Positions 43,021 through 55,140 are shown, counted from the stretch's first letter. The stretch: 64,000 nucleotides of DNA from Sorghum bicolor (GCF_000003195.3 NC_012871.2:16436658-16500657); one strand, 5' to 3'. Program-made: numbers and translations. The notes: generated from the sequence alone by a model not told the origin.

Positions 43021-44367
43021 TCAGGTGCGCAACCGCACGGACATGGCTGGGGTCAGAGCAAGGCCATTTCTCCGGTGTGAGGTGGTGCCACGGAAGGTGA
43101 AGCTCCAGCGACGCCGCACGCCTCCTTGTCAACAACCCACACAGGTGGCTGCCGCTGCGATAGAGTTGCTCTCCGCCTCGATGGAGTGCCCCGTACCGCC
43201 GGCGGCTTCTCCCTCGCCACGCCGGATCCAACAAGGTGTGTACATACGTCTCACACTTCAGATGCGGCGCATGAGGAAGCGTTCTAGTTTCAGCAGAGTT
43301 GAATCGATTTCGATTGCGCTGCAGAGTTCAGAACCTACTGTACTCAGTTGCATAATTGCATTGCACAACCGAGTAGTATGGATTTTTGGATTCTATGTGA
43401 GGACCGGCTATAAAAACTTATCTGCTGAGATGTAAACTAATGCCGCGAACTCTTGGCACCTCTTGCACGGGTCAATCGATCTGAGTCGTTGTCCCTGCTC
43501 GGATGCTCCTTTGGCTGCATTCAGAAGTGAGGAAATGGAGGCAAAATTACTTGATTCCTCTGCGTTTTGGTGTTTATGGTTGACAATGACATGCCTATAG
43601 ATATCCAGTTCAACGGTGCCCATCAAAATTGTAGTTAATTGCTCCTTCTTTTTTTACTACTATTGATGTAGCCTTGTAGGTAGTTTCCATTCAATTTCCA
43701 TATTGCCTGATTCAAATTATGTTGTACAGATGAAACCAAACAATTTTGTTTCTAATGATCAGCTCATTTTTTATATGGACTTGGATGGCCGATGTAAAGC
43801 GTACATTATGTTGTACAGCTGGAACCAAACAATTTTGTTTCTAATGATCAGCTCATTTCTGATATTGACTTGGATGGCTGATCCGATCTAAAGAGTACAT
43901 TATGTTGTACAGCTGGAACCAAACAATTTTGTTTCTAATGATCAGCTCGTTTCTGATATTGACTTGGATGGCCAATCTAAAGAGTACAGTCAATAGAAAT
44001 ACACTTTTTTTCACATCTTTTGGACAGTGTTCATGTTGCTTGTTGCTACTTTCAGTTTACACTACTGAAGAAGACAAATACACATGCCAGTCGAAAGCAA
44101 TACATGTTTGTTCACTTCTCTTGGACAATTCTCTTGTTGTTTCTGCTGGTGTTATGCGGTGAAGTAATACTCTTCTTGCAAGAAATCTGTCTCCTAACTA
44201 TAAGGGACATGCGTGTTGCTTCTGAAGCACTGATGATACTAATGCTACATTGCATCTCCTGACCTTACCTTCTGAACTTCCATTTCAAGGTGTGTACACT
44301 TCTCTTGACATGCTACACATTTAGTTGTCTTCGGATAGTTAGTTTTCGTAATGTTGTTGATACACAG
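43021..44367 (+). other. Probable 5' UTR exon and intron of the DUF4220 gene
   Basis: GC-rich 43021-43232 ends in a good donor (AACAAG|GTGTGT), and 44359-44367 (GATACACAG) is a good acceptor 23 bases before the ATG at 44390. This would make a 1.1-kb leader intron. TATATAG words at 42928-42945 could be the promoter. All inferred; no transcript evidence. Confidence 0.4.
43716..43987 (+). repeat. Three-copy ~90-bp tandem repeat in the presumed leader intron
   Basis: Units 43716-43804 (89 bp), 43805-43898 (94 bp) and 43899-43987 (89 bp). Each begins ATTATGTTGTACAG and contains ACCAAACAATTTTG, TCTAATGATCAGCTC and GACTTGGATGGC. Units 2 and 3 are nearly identical. Confidence 0.92.
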
Positions 44368-44389
44368 GATCCAGTCTGGGCGAGCAAGT

Positions 44390-46492
44390 ATGGCCAGAGC
44401 AGATGTAATGCAACTAAATGGGTTGCAAAAGAACGTGACACAAGAATGGGATACTTTCATGTCCTGGTTGCGCAGCGAGAGAGGGGTCATGACCCAAGCT
44501 GAAGTTCTTGTGCCTCTTTCAATAATACTTTTCGCCATTCAGATTATATTTGGCTGGTGGAGACGCTGTTGCCACAGTTCACTCATCAAATACCTGCTCT
44601 GGCTTGCTTACAGTACGACACCCTCTGTGGTGATCTACACTCTTGGTCTTATGCAGTTGTCTTCAGTTAATGGTGAGTTGTTTCATATTTGGTCTGTTGC
44701 GTTGCTCGTGGCCCTTGGTGGTACAAATAGTATGACGGCCTATGTCATAGAAGACAACGAGCAGTACTGGAGGCATTTTGTTCAGCAACTTTTGTATGTG
44801 ATTAACTTCTTTGCCATGCTTAAGGTCCATTTAAAACTCGAGACATTCCTGGATTTAGTTTATAGTTTCTTATTGGTATTTATTCTATCTCTGAATGTTG
44901 GAAGGATTTATGCGAGTAAGACAGCAAGTAGTTTCTCAGATGACCGAAGCCTGTATCTTGCAGAGTATATGAAGCATGAGCACAAAAATACAACCAGTTA
45001 CGACCCTGTCACTCTAGAAGGCTACAACTACCTTGTATCTTGGAGAAGGGTATCAAGTGAAGGATTAAGAAGGTTTCCATTGGTAGGTGATAAGATAACT
45101 GTCAGCGATATCTGGCTTGATAGCGGGATCAATGTACAATTGAAGGAGCTGTCCCTTTCCTTCGCCTTATTTCAGCTGTTAAGGAGGCGTTTCTTTGGGG
45201 TTTCTTGTCCTGAATCCAAGCTTCAGAAAACTCATGATCTTATTTTTCGTGGACTGTTGTTGAATGTAGAAGAGAATTACAGAACTACATTCCGGGTGAT
45301 TGAGGCAGAATTGGTTTTTGCTCATGATCATATGTTTACCAGCTCTGCTTCCTTCAACACTAGATTGGGTAAACCTATCATAATCCTAAGTATCATTAAA
45401 TCAGTCATTTATTGTTATGCAATACTATGGTCAATTTTAAAGCACGAAAATGTTAGTAAAGTATTCATGGGGCTACTTCTGGCACTAGAGCTATTACAAC
45501 TGTATGTTTATTTGTCATCCGATTGGGCTAAGCTACGATCTATTTGTCGGCTTGAGTGTTCTTTAGAAGGCACTTGTGACATTGGTTGCCTGTTCTGGGA
45601 TAGGCTTCCGCAGTTATTTGGACGGTGGCAAAACAAGATTGGTCAGCTCTCATTACTCAAGGATTTACACCGCCAATCATTCACACATGACATGCTAGGA
45701 ACTCTATCTTGGTGTATCTCTGCAAAGATTCTTCAGTGCCAGGAATCATCCTTCTCGAGAGGTATCAGTAACCCAGGTATTAAGGGGCCAGACCACATTA
45801 GGTTGTGTGACAATGTTAAGTTAGCAGTTGCTCAAACTCTGAAACGCAATGCTGGTAAACTGTCTAATGGAGAATCATCTTTGAGGCGCAATGGTCAAGA
45901 TAGGCTTATATGGGCATGCAGACAGAAAAATCATGCCAACTCCATGTTAATTTGGCACATTGCAACAGAGTATTGCGAGATCATACATGTGCATCAGTCA
46001 GCCACAGCGGAGCAGATAAGTGATAATGACCTTAACCTTGCTAGATCACTGTCAAGATACTGTGGATACTTAATGGCATTTGTCCCAGAACTGCTTCCTG
46101 ACCATCACTTGGACACTACCGTGTGCTTTCATGGAGTAAGGAAGGATGCCCTAGAGTTCCTGCAGGAAGAGATATCACTTGAAAGCAAGTGTAGAAAGAT
46201 GAAAAATTTCAGCTGGCGATTACCACGACATCAGGGAACTTTTGTGAAGGGGATACTGCTTGGGAAGCAGCTGGAAAAAATAGGTCCTGCCAGGTGCTGG
46301 ACGGTACTGGTAGATCTCTGGACCGAGATGATACTGTACATTGCTCCATCAGACAATGCAAGAGATCATATACAGCATCTGGCAAACGGTGGGGAATTCC
46401 TTACTCATTTGTGGGCCTTGCTTTCGCATGCTGGGATTTTAACTAGGGAGGAACACAGCTTGGATGAAGAAAATACAGTTGTCCAGCCTTGA
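44390..46492 (+). CDS. DUF4220/DUF594 multi-pass membrane protein
   Basis: Single long exon, 700 residues from ATG 44390 (first ATG after the presumed splice acceptor; the frame is open upstream). The first half is membrane-rich: hydrophobic segments at about 38-56, 68-90, 98-121, 132-148 and 153-176, then two more near 322-342 and 355-375. This is the DUF4220 layout. Loop motifs include GGTNSMTAYVIEDNEQYWRH. The C-terminal end, LYIAPSDNARDHIQHLANGG then EFLTHLWALLSHAGIL, is DUF594. Known: a large grass-expanded family found as single-exon genes, with no established biochemical role. The frame is complete and no defect is seen. Confidence 0.92.
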   Translation: MARADVMQLNGLQKNVTQEWDTFMSWLRSERGVMTQAEVLVPLSIILFAIQIIFGWWRRCCHSSLIKYLLWLAYSTTPSVVIYTLGLMQLSSVNGELFHIWSVALLVALGGTNSMTAYVIEDNEQYWRHFVQQLLYVINFFAMLKVHLKLETFLDLVYSFLLVFILSLNVGRIYASKTASSFSDDRSLYLAEYMKHEHKNTTSYDPVTLEGYNYLVSWRRVSSEGLRRFPLVGDKITVSDIWLDSGINVQLKELSLSFALFQLLRRRFFGVSCPESKLQKTHDLIFRGLLLNVEENYRTTFRVIEAELVFAHDHMFTSSASFNTRLGKPIIILSIIKSVIYCYAILWSILKHENVSKVFMGLLLALELLQLYVYLSSDWAKLRSICRLECSLEGTCDIGCLFWDRLPQLFGRWQNKIGQLSLLKDLHRQSFTHDMLGTLSWCISAKILQCQESSFSRGISNPGIKGPDHIRLCDNVKLAVAQTLKRNAGKLSNGESSLRRNGQDRLIWACRQKNHANSMLIWHIATEYCEIIHVHQSATAEQISDNDLNLARSLSRYCGYLMAFVPELLPDHHLDTTVCFHGVRKDALEFLQEEISLESKCRKMKNFSWRLPRHQGTFVKGILLGKQLEKIGPARCWTVLVDLWTEMILYIAPSDNARDHIQHLANGGEFLTHLWALLSHAGILTREEHSLDEENTVVQP

Positions 46493-46652
46493 GGATGAAA
46501 AATCCATGAGCAACAAGCACCAGGATGTATGTGATATGTGTAATGTAAGACTAGCTTGCTTATTGCCGTTTTGTAATTTATTGAAAGCTGTATCTATACT
46601 AGGTCTGTTGCGGTGCACTGCCATGCCACGGAAGCTGAAAAATTCTCAATGC

Positions 46653-46658
46653 AATAAA
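46653..46658 (+). terminator. Poly(A) signal candidate of the DUF4220 gene
   Basis: AATAAA 161 bp after the stop codon, in T/A-rich DNA. Confidence 0.45.
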
Positions 46659-48136
46659 TTTAACAATTATATTAATGGAATCTCTTTGCTGCCCGGATAA
46701 ATTAGGACGGAAGCTACCCACCACAATTCTATCTATACCTAATAATAAATTATAAAAATTTCAGTTCACCATATCTTTATATGTTCACCATGTCTTTCAT
46801 CAGATTTCAGTCTGTCCTAAATTTTTTTCTGCCATCGGTACCCAAGTCGGCCTAGGTATCGGTGCGAATCGCTTCAAACGCTGGTACCCGAGTCGGTCCC
46901 TCCTAGCTGGCCAGCGGTGGAACGTACCTGGATATGTCTCTGCTCTCTCCTTCCTCCTGTGCGTGGCCATACACCGCGTAGTACATGATTTGCACACGTA
47001 TGTGATGGTCAATGCTACTGTCGGCGGCGTGGCTCTTAACGACGACGTATCCCTGCACATGCAAATAAGGGAAACCACGTCCTTGGCCCGTCCACCCCAA
47101 AGACAGATAGATCCATGGTGTCTGATGTTGCCTGCGGCTGGCTCTGCCTCACGTCTTTTGGGGTCAGATGTGGAGGTATTAAGAGGTAATATTAGAGTAA
47201 GATAAGGTTTGATTAATTTCTATTATTATTATTATTATTAAATAAATATGTCTCCAAGCTATATATTATTATAAATATTAACTATCTAATACCATAGATA
47301 GTTATGGTTATCAATAAAATAAATTACAGACTTTAATGTTATAAAAAAGATAAATATAAATATATATGTAATATTATGTCATCACTTTCTATGATCATTT
47401 AATGTTTTTCTCCCGTTGCAACGCACGGACATATTTGCTAATACTTATAATGTATCATTAAACATCATCATCTATTTGGAACAGCTCAACTACTGAAACC
47501 ATAAAAAAAACCAGCAGAATTAAAAATGTGGCTTGTAAAACTGCTGTGAAACTTTACTCCACGATACACATACTCTAAGCTACATCAATCAGCAGAAGTG
47601 TTTTGCCTTTTGTAGAGACTCGCCGGCATGTCAGTGTAAGGATGCAGGTTCAGGAAAAAAATAAATCAGGATAAACCTTAAATTCCTTCTGATCTTTTGG
47701 GCCATTTCCAGTAAATTCATCATAGAACTGCTTGAACCTCCTATTCCACTTTTACCTATGGTTTACTTTCAAAGGAAAGAAATTCATGAATGATGTTGGC
47801 TGCTAGTGTCGTGGCGATTCTGCGTTGGCGGAGGAGACTACAGCCCTTGTTCGACATCGAACGAAGGTCCGGCCTCGTCTCCCTCAGTCTTTGGGCTCGT
47901 CTCGTGGCAATGGAACGCGCGATGCTTTCGCGAAACCTCTACTACCGTCACCGAAAGGCTGCACATCTTGTATTATATACTCTTTCTCATCTAATACAAA
48001 GATACGTACACTCATGTCTGTTCTTGAAATTTTCATGAATGATGTCCTTGTCATCAGGTTTTACCGAGATGACAGCACTCAACTTAATTAGTCTCTCTTC
48101 CATCTAATACAAAGATACGTACACTTATATGTGTAG
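46659..48136. other. Intergenic repeat-rich DNA; no gene seen
   Basis: Holds a (TTA)n run at 47221-47240 and a CCCGTTGCAACGCACGG motif at 47413 (tip of a common grass repeat). The word ATCTAATACAAAGATACGTA recurs directly at 47988 and 48105, resembling 3' tails of grass LINEs. A frame at 47790-48038 ends in that tail and may be a LINE 3' scrap. Confidence 0.5.
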
Positions 48137-48149
48137 AATGTAAGATTTT

Positions 48150-48828
48150 TTTTTGAATAACAGGTTTCCCCAGCTTCTTCTAAGTCTGAAATGGTGATAG
48201 AGGAGGCTGCCTTCTCTTTGGAAGAACTGGTGGCCGAGGATACTGAAAAAATCCAAGGTGCAGATGACATACAGGAGGAGCAAATTTGTCAGAATCAGGG
48301 TCTTCCACTTGATGGTATGGTCGAGGTTGGGCAAGTTAAGAAGAGGAAGAAAAGGCAATGGGGACCTGCTTTGAGGGTTGATCGTCCTAGGAGAGTTCCT
48401 GAGGATGGGAGAACAATTATGCAAAAAGCGCAAGATCTTAAGGAGAAAAGGAACACAGTAAAAGGTATGCGCAAAAAACTTCTTTTGCTTTTGAAAGCAA
48501 TGAAGTCTTATTACAAAAAGCTAAGAGTATAAATATTTCTTTTGGCACTGATGTCAAGAATGCACATGAAAAATTGAATAATTTAAAAGCTAAAGAATTG
48601 AGTGATAGAGAGATGTTTGAAAGTAACAATCCAGAGGTTAACCTTCCTAGTAATCTTGAGGTTCAAATTCTAGTTGAGGATTTTTCTCCTTTAGGAGAGG
48701 GATGTGATAACTGTTTAAAAGAAGGGGTTGATGTAGATATTATGACACAGGTTGATGGGATAGCTTCTAAGAGCTGTGTAAATAATTCTGATATTGTTAA
48801 AAATGATAGGAGCATTCTGGAATGTTAG
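48150..48828 (+). pseudogene. LINE ORF1, C-terminal part
   Basis: Open from near 48164 with acidic then basic character (GQVKKRKKRQWGPALRVDRP), a pattern seen at the end of plant L1 ORF1 proteins, which bind element RNA. A frameshift in an A run near 48475 shifts the frame; the second part (48480-48828) continues with NNLKAKELSDREMF to a TAG at 48826. Overlaps the ORF2 start by 26 bp. The N-terminal part is missing. Confidence 0.65.
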
Positions 48829-51800
48829 AGGCCTTAATAAAGAAGGTCGTCTACGGTGCTTAGCTGATTTTGTGAAAGATAATAGTCTAGATTTTGTTGG
48901 TTTACAAGAAACAAAAAAGGAAAGTTTCAATGAGTCTTTCCTTATATATATTCATAAGGATTTTAATTGGCATGTGCTGCCAGCAAAGGGCACTGCTGGG
49001 GGCATCCTTATTGGTTTTAATTCTAGAAAGTTTGAACTGTTAGCTTGTATGAATGGGGAGTTTTGTGCTTCTGTGATAGTTAAAAACTGTTATGATAAGT
49101 TTGTTTGGAGGTTAATTGTGGTTTATGGTTCACCGTATGAAGAGGGGAAGTTGAGTTTTATTCAAGAGTTGGATTCCTTCCTAGATAACTGGGAGGGACC
49201 GACTGTTATTGGGGGTGACTTTAATCTGGTATCTAGTTGTAAGGAGAAAAATAATGGAATAGTGAATCTTAAATGGGCTGATATGTTTACAAACTGGATT
49301 AACAAATATGGGTTGATAGAGTTGAAAGCCTCTAATAGGTCATATACGTGGACCAATAATCAAGAGCAGCCAATCGTGGCAGCCATTGATAAAGTCTTTT
49401 GCTCTAATTCTTTTGAACAGAAGTTTCCTTTGGCGTTTGTTTCAACAAAAGCTAGGGCTCATAGTGATCATGTGCCTTTAATCCTAAATTTGAATTGTTG
49501 TAAGAGGAGGAAACCTAGTATTTTTAGATTTGAAAAATGGTGGCTTGAGCAACCAGATTTTAGAGAGTTAGTGGTAAAGGTGTGGAACACAGCTTGTGCT
49601 TTTACTGATCCTTTAGATATTTGGCAATTTAAGATCAGGTTGCTTAGGAAGAAAGCAAAGGGCTGGTCTTGGAATAGGAATGCTGAAGTCAGAAAACTTA
49701 AACAGCAACTCCTTAAGGAGTTTGAGGAGTTAGATATTAGTTCTGAAAAAAGTGTTTTATGCCAGAAAGATAGAGATAGAATGGATACAATTACTAGAGA
49801 TTTAGAAGCCTTGTGGAGTATGAAAGAAATAAAAGTTAGACAGAGATCTAGAGATAGGAAGATTATGGAAGGAGATAGAAATACAGCTTATTTTCAAGCT
49901 GTGGCTAATTAAAGAAATAGGAAGAAGAAGATCCTTGGGCTTGATGGGCCTGAGGGATGGATTGAGAAGAATGATGCCATGCTTAAGCATGCAATGTCTT
50001 TTTATAAAACTTTGTTTGGCAAGGAGGAGGATGCAGGGGTTAGTTTAAATGAGGATTTTTGGGAAGAAAGTGAAAAGGTTTCTGAGGATGAAAATGTGTT
50101 GTTAGAAGCCCCTTTCTCAGAGGAGGAGGTGAAGGAGGCCGTTTTTGGTTCATATGCTGAGGGGGCTCCCGGACCTGATGGTTTTTATTTCCTATTCTAT
50201 CAGGTTTTGGGATATTGTTAAAGATGATTTGATGGTCCTAGTCAAGTGTTTTGAGAAGGGGGGTTTGAACCTTGAAAGGTTGAATTTTGCTATGATTACT
50301 CTTCTACCTAAAGAGCCTGATGCCAGGACTCTTAAGAAGTATAGGCCTATTAGTCTTCTAAATTGTAGTTTTAAGATTTTTGGTAAGCTGTTGAATAATA
50401 GATTGATTAAATTTGCAAACTGGCTGATTGCTTCTAACCAAACAACTTTCATTAAAGGTAGATATATTTTGGAAAGTGTTGCTGCTGCTCATGAGATTAT
50501 TCATGAGGTGCATAGGAAGAGAGAAGTTGGTATTATCCTTAAACTCGATTATGAGAAAGCTTATGATCGGGTTAGTTGGAGTTTCCTTGAAGAAATGTTA
50601 AAATCTAGGGGTTTTGGTGTTAAATGGAGAGGTTGGATTTTAAAAGTGGTGCAGGGTGGTTCTATTTGCATTAGAATGAATGATGAGAATAGTGCTTTCT
50701 TTAAACCAGGTAAGGGGATTAGACAAGGGGACCCTCTTTCTCCCCTTCTTTTTAATTTAGTAGTTGATGTGTTTACTAGGATGCTCATGAGGGCAGCTAA
50801 GAAAAATCTGATTTCTGGTTTGTTACCTCAATCTAAGCCTGGGGGCATTATTAGTTTACAGTATGCTGATGATACCCTACTTTTCCTTGAAAATAATCTA
50901 GAAAAAGCAGCCAATTTAAAGTGGTTGTTGGTTTGTTTTGAGCAACTGTCTGGTATGAAAATTAATTATGATAAAAGTGATCTTCTGGTTTTAGGTATGG
51001 ATGATGAGAGGGCTAATGATGTTGCAAAAGTTTTTTGCTGTAAAAGAAGTGATTTCCCTATGAAGTACTTAGGAGTTCCATTGCATTTCTCAAAACTTAG
51101 GAGAGAAGATCTACAACCTGTGATTGATAAAATTGTTAAGAGGATTGCTGGGTGGAAGGGCAGGCTCCTGTCTTATGCAGGTAGACTGACCCTACTTAAG
51201 TCTTGTCTAGCCAGTATTCCGGTATATTTGCTTTCCATAATTAATTTCCCTAGATGGGCTATTGACATGCTTAACTCACATATGGGTCACTTTCTTTGGA
51301 ACAATTCTGAGGATAGGCACAAGTATCATTTAGCCAATTGGCAACTGATTGCTCAGCAAAAAGAGCTTGGGGTTCTAGGGATCTCTGATTTAAGAAGTTT
51401 GAATATGGCTCTTTTAAGTTCCTGGATTTTCAGATATCATTTAAATTCAAATTCTATTTGGACAAGAATTGTTGATTTCAAGTATAAAACAAAGAATCCA
51501 AATATTTTTTGCTGCTCGGAGGAGGGGGCTTCTCCTTTTTGGAAAGGAGTTATTTGGGCTATGCAAGCTGCCCATATGGGAATTAGATGGGTTGTTGGAA
51601 ATGGTGAAAAAGTTAGATTCTAGGAAGACCAGTGGCTATGTAATACAAGCTTAGCTATTCTTTTTTGGCCTCTTTATGTTATTAATGAACAGCAAGGAAA
51701 GTCGATTAGGGAGGTGTGGAATGGTGAGGAGCTTCAGCTCTCCTTTAGGAGAAATGTCTCTGAAAGGCTTATGAACATGTGGGAAGAGTTAAGAACGGCT

Positions 51801-52445
51801 GTGCAAAGCATTAGGATGAATGATGAGGAGGATCAAATCTTGTGGTCTTATAGTTCTACGGGAAAGTACTCTGTGCAGTCCTTATATGCTGTTATTAACC
51901 ATAGGGGTGTGGTTCCAGTTTTTGTCCCAGCTGTGTGGAAGTTGAATATTCCTCCTAGGGTGCAGTTTTTTCTTTGGTTGGTCTCTAATAATAGAGTTCT
52001 AACTAGGGATAACCTAGCAAAAAGAAGGGAGGTTACTGATGCTACTTGTTTGTTTTGTAATGAAAAAGAATCTATTTCTCATGTGTTCTTTGAATGTTGT
52101 GTTGCTATGCATGTTTGGAAGTTTGTATCTATTTTACTGGATAGAAATGTTGGTTTTGATTTTGAATCGGTTGCTTCCTTATGGATAACAAATAAAAAGT
52201 ACATGGTTTGTAATATTGTTACTTCGGCAGTCTTATGGGTGATTTGGAAATTGCGAAATTCTTTATGTTTTCAGGGTGTACCATGGAGTGGGATGAAGAA
52301 GGTGTTTGCTATGGCGGGAAGGATGCTGAGGAGCTGGTTGCCAATGTACAAAGCGGATGTGCAAGAGAGGGTGAAGAGGTTGGTTCGTTCGTTGGAAATC
52401 GAAGCAAGCTCAGCTCCACAGATCGAGTGGGTTCGGGATACATAA
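48803..52445 (+). pseudogene. LINE ORF2 (endonuclease-reverse transcriptase)
   Basis: Role in the family: nicks target DNA and primes reverse transcription there. Seen: endonuclease motifs FWNVRGLN, FVGLQETKKE, VIGGDFNLV and HSDHVPLIL (48810-49490). RT motifs are KAYDRVSW, GIRQGDPLSPLLFNLV and YADDTLLF (50540-50890), then MKYLGVPLHF. The zf-RVT-like end has PPRVQFFLW and CLFCNEKESISHVFFEC (51950-52100). Breaks: TAA at 49910 (fits a Gln codon change), a frameshift near 50200, TAG at 51621 (fits a Trp codon change). Non-functional. Confidence 0.9.
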
Positions 52446-52448
52446 GGG

Positions 52449-54291
52449 AGAAAGCCCAAGTTTGATTTTGGTAATTAATGACACCAAGTTGCTAACGCCT
52501 TGTGATTAAGTGATTTGAGTTAGGCATAGCAACACATGTGATGAAGGTGCATGGTGGCATGGAAAGGTGCCCACATGATCACAAAGGGATGAAGCATGAA
52601 GTGAAGATTATGATGATAGATGAGGAGCAAAAGTTATCAAGGCAAAGGTATAAACATAGGGTTTTACTTTTGCCGGTCTAAGATGAGTAGAGAAGTGATT
52701 GACCGGGTTTAAGATAGATAGCCGACTATCAAGAGGGGAAATCACGGTCATCTCTCGAATCAAGTGCTACTAGGTCCATATCTTGAGCATATGCATTAGG
52801 ATCTTGTAAAGTGCTAACTTAACTCCTTTGGTAAAAATGTTTGTGAAAAGCTAACACACTTGCACTTTGGTGGTGGACACTTGTTGGTGTTAGCACATTT
52901 GCAAAGGAGGTGGTTTTCCTAGGGTTGAGAGGGGTGTGGGTTTCTCTCTCCCTCCCGCCTCGCAAGCTCGGCGGGATTCGGCGCTTTTGAGAAAATTAAG
53001 TGCATATTTTCTATTGCGCCGATGGGAAATTTGGAGAAGTCGCGGGAGTGTTTTCTCACTGAGAAACACTCATCGGACGCTGAGTGCGGAGGCACCGGAC
53101 GCTGGCCTCAGAGTCCGGTGTGGTTGACCCTGCTAGGGTTGAGCACCGGACGCACTCTGAGAGCGTCCGGTGGTGTGCGTCCGGTGTGAGGAGTTTTTGC
53201 AACCCTCTCTGCGCATGAGTCCGGTAAACACCGGACACGTCCGGTGTGGACTAGCTTAGCGTCCGGTGACCCCGCAGGTTTGCGGAACTCTCTGCGCACG
53301 AGACCGGTGAGCGTCCGGTGCCCACTTGGTTGCGTCCGGTGGTCCGCAGGTGACCGTTGGAGTTTGACGCGCGGATTTCAAGGACACGTGGCTAACTTCT
53401 GTGCACCGGACGCAGGGGGTCGAGCGTTCGGTGCTCACTTGATAGCGTCCGGTGCCCCCGTTTTCAGCCCAGTGAAAGTGGCCAACGGCTAGTTTCTTTG
53501 AGGGGCTTATAAATAGTTGGTGGCCGGCTTTGGGAGGATAACTCTTGCACATTTGAATACTTGAGGCATACATTGAGCTAGAGAACACTCCCTCCACTCA
53601 TCTCCTTGCTTGATTGCTCATCCTAGTGAGATTGAGTGAGATTCAAGTGCATTGCTTTGAGAGTTGCATTTAGTGGCACTTGATTCTTGAATTTGCTGTG
53701 GATTTCTTGTTACTCTTGGGTGTTTCCCGACGCCCTAGACGGCTTGGAGCAGCGGTGGTGTTGAGCTCGTGATTGGAGATTGCTTCGAGCCTCACCAAGT
53801 GATTTGTGAGGGGTTCTTGAGCCTTCCCCGCGGGAGATCGCAATTGGCTACTCTAGTGGATTGCTCGTGGCTTGGAGGATCCCCATCTTGTGAGTGGATG
53901 TGCGGCACCCGCTGAGGGTTTGGCTTTGGATTGCCAATTAGCTCGCGATCCATCAAGTGGGTGTATCGCCACAACGAGGAGTAGCTTGCCGGGAAGCAAG
54001 TGAACCTCGGTAAAAAATCTTGTGTCATCTCTTGCCGAGGATATTCTATTGTGATTGTGATTGTGAGTGATTGGTTGGATATATCTCTACTCTACAATGT
54101 TGGTATAACCATCACTCTCCACTCCCTTAGTTACTTGTATATCTTGCTACTTGTGTAGGTGGCTTGCATAGCTTAGTTGTGCTAGTGCTAGAATAGCTTC
54201 GTCTTTTGTTTTACTAATCAACTTGTCTAGTTGAAGTTTGTAGAAATTTTAAATAGGCTATTCACCCCCCTCTAGCCATTTGGACCTTTCA
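52449..54291 (+). repeat. Solo LTR of family C (copy C2) with hairpin array
   Basis: 1843 bp, starts AGAAAGCCC (TG altered to AG) and ends GGACCTTTCA; perfect AAGGG duplications at 52444-52448 and 54292-54296. It aligns with C1 in reverse orientation, including both ends and the motif array. Confidence 0.87.
53068..53455. repeat. CACCGGACGC / GCGTCCGGTG array in copy C2
   Basis: More diverged than in C1 but same layout. A 10-bp perfect stem CACCGGACGC/GCGTCCGGTG lies at 53144-53172 with a 9-base loop; further single words follow to 53455. Confidence 0.8.
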
Positions 54292-54483
54292 AAGGGTAGG
54301 ATCTATCAATTGCTCAGCCTTTGGTGGTCTCAGAAGGTGTGCGGATCTCGCACTGTAATAGGTTTAGTTTCAAGCCTGAGCTGAGGTTTTGGTGGCTGTT
54401 TCTAGCCTGAGTTTTGCCTTTGCCTTATGGCTGTCTTTTGTTTGGACCCTTAAGAGCACTGTGAACTGTAAATGTAAGATTTT

Positions 54484-54915
54484 CGCTGCATGCACGTTCT
54501 TCGTTTTGTAAGTTTGACTTGAGACCTCATACCTCCGTAGAATTTCTATGGTTCTCCAAAATAATCGAGAATCATCTTTTTTTATTAGATCAGGTGACCT
54601 ATTATCTCACCGGAGGTAATAGATAGATATAATTATTATTAGTTAGTTCATAACTTTTTATACTAATAGACATTAAAATAGGAAACAATCAAATAATTAG
54701 ATCTAGCTACCCCACACGTGACAGCTAACATGTAAAATGTTGCAAATACATTTTCATGCATCATTACTAAAATGTTTTATGCACATTTTGTTTCTTTTCA
54801 GACATGGTCTAGGGTGCGCATGCAGCTCCTGCACTGCTGTTGGATTCGCGCCACCGCGAACGCTACACAGCTCCCGCACCGCCACCGTGAGCTCCACGCT
54901 ACCGGAAGGTGACTC
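54484..54915. other. Intergenic DNA; no gene seen
   Basis: AT-rich DNA turning GC-rich at 54805, where words of the adjacent 79-bp repeat (GGGTGCGCATGCAGCTC) first appear. Confidence 0.5.
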
Positions 54916-55140
54916 GAGGGTGCGCACGCAACTCTCACAGCGCTCAAGCCAGTCGGACTTGGACCCTGCCAAAAACTAACCTGGATTCCGTTTTGAGGGT
55001 GCGCACGCAGCTCTCGCAGTGCTCAAGCCAGTTGGATCCATATCCCGCCAAAAACTAACATGGATTCCGTTTTAAAAGTACACACGCAGCTCTCGCAGCG
55101 CTCAAGCTAGTTAGACCCGAATCCCGCCAAAAACTAGAGC
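54916..55140 (+). repeat. ~79-bp tandem repeat, about three units
   Basis: Units begin at 54916, 54995 and 55074, each with GTGCGCACGCAGCTCTC, CGCTCAAGCCAGT and CCAAAAACTAACCTGG. The last unit is cut at about 55140. A piece of the same unit recurs at 60760-60785. Confidence 0.85.

Larger units (their letters stand above)
48137..54483 (+). mobile_element. 5'-truncated L1-type LINE, interrupted by a family-C solo LTR
   Basis: AATGTAAGATTTT is repeated at 48137-48149 and 54471-54483, a 13-bp target duplication. Inside lie the C-terminal part of ORF1 (to 48828), ORF2 with endonuclease, RT and zinc-knuckle regions (48803-52443), and a 3' tail at 54297-54470. The solo LTR C2 (52449-54291, with AAGGG duplication) sits at the end of ORF2. 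The start of ORF1 and any 5' UTR are absent. Confidence 0.88.

Noticed and set aside
47790..48038. Small gene before the LINE
   Set aside because: Ends in a LINE-tail-like sequence, has frames open in all three phases, and no domain.
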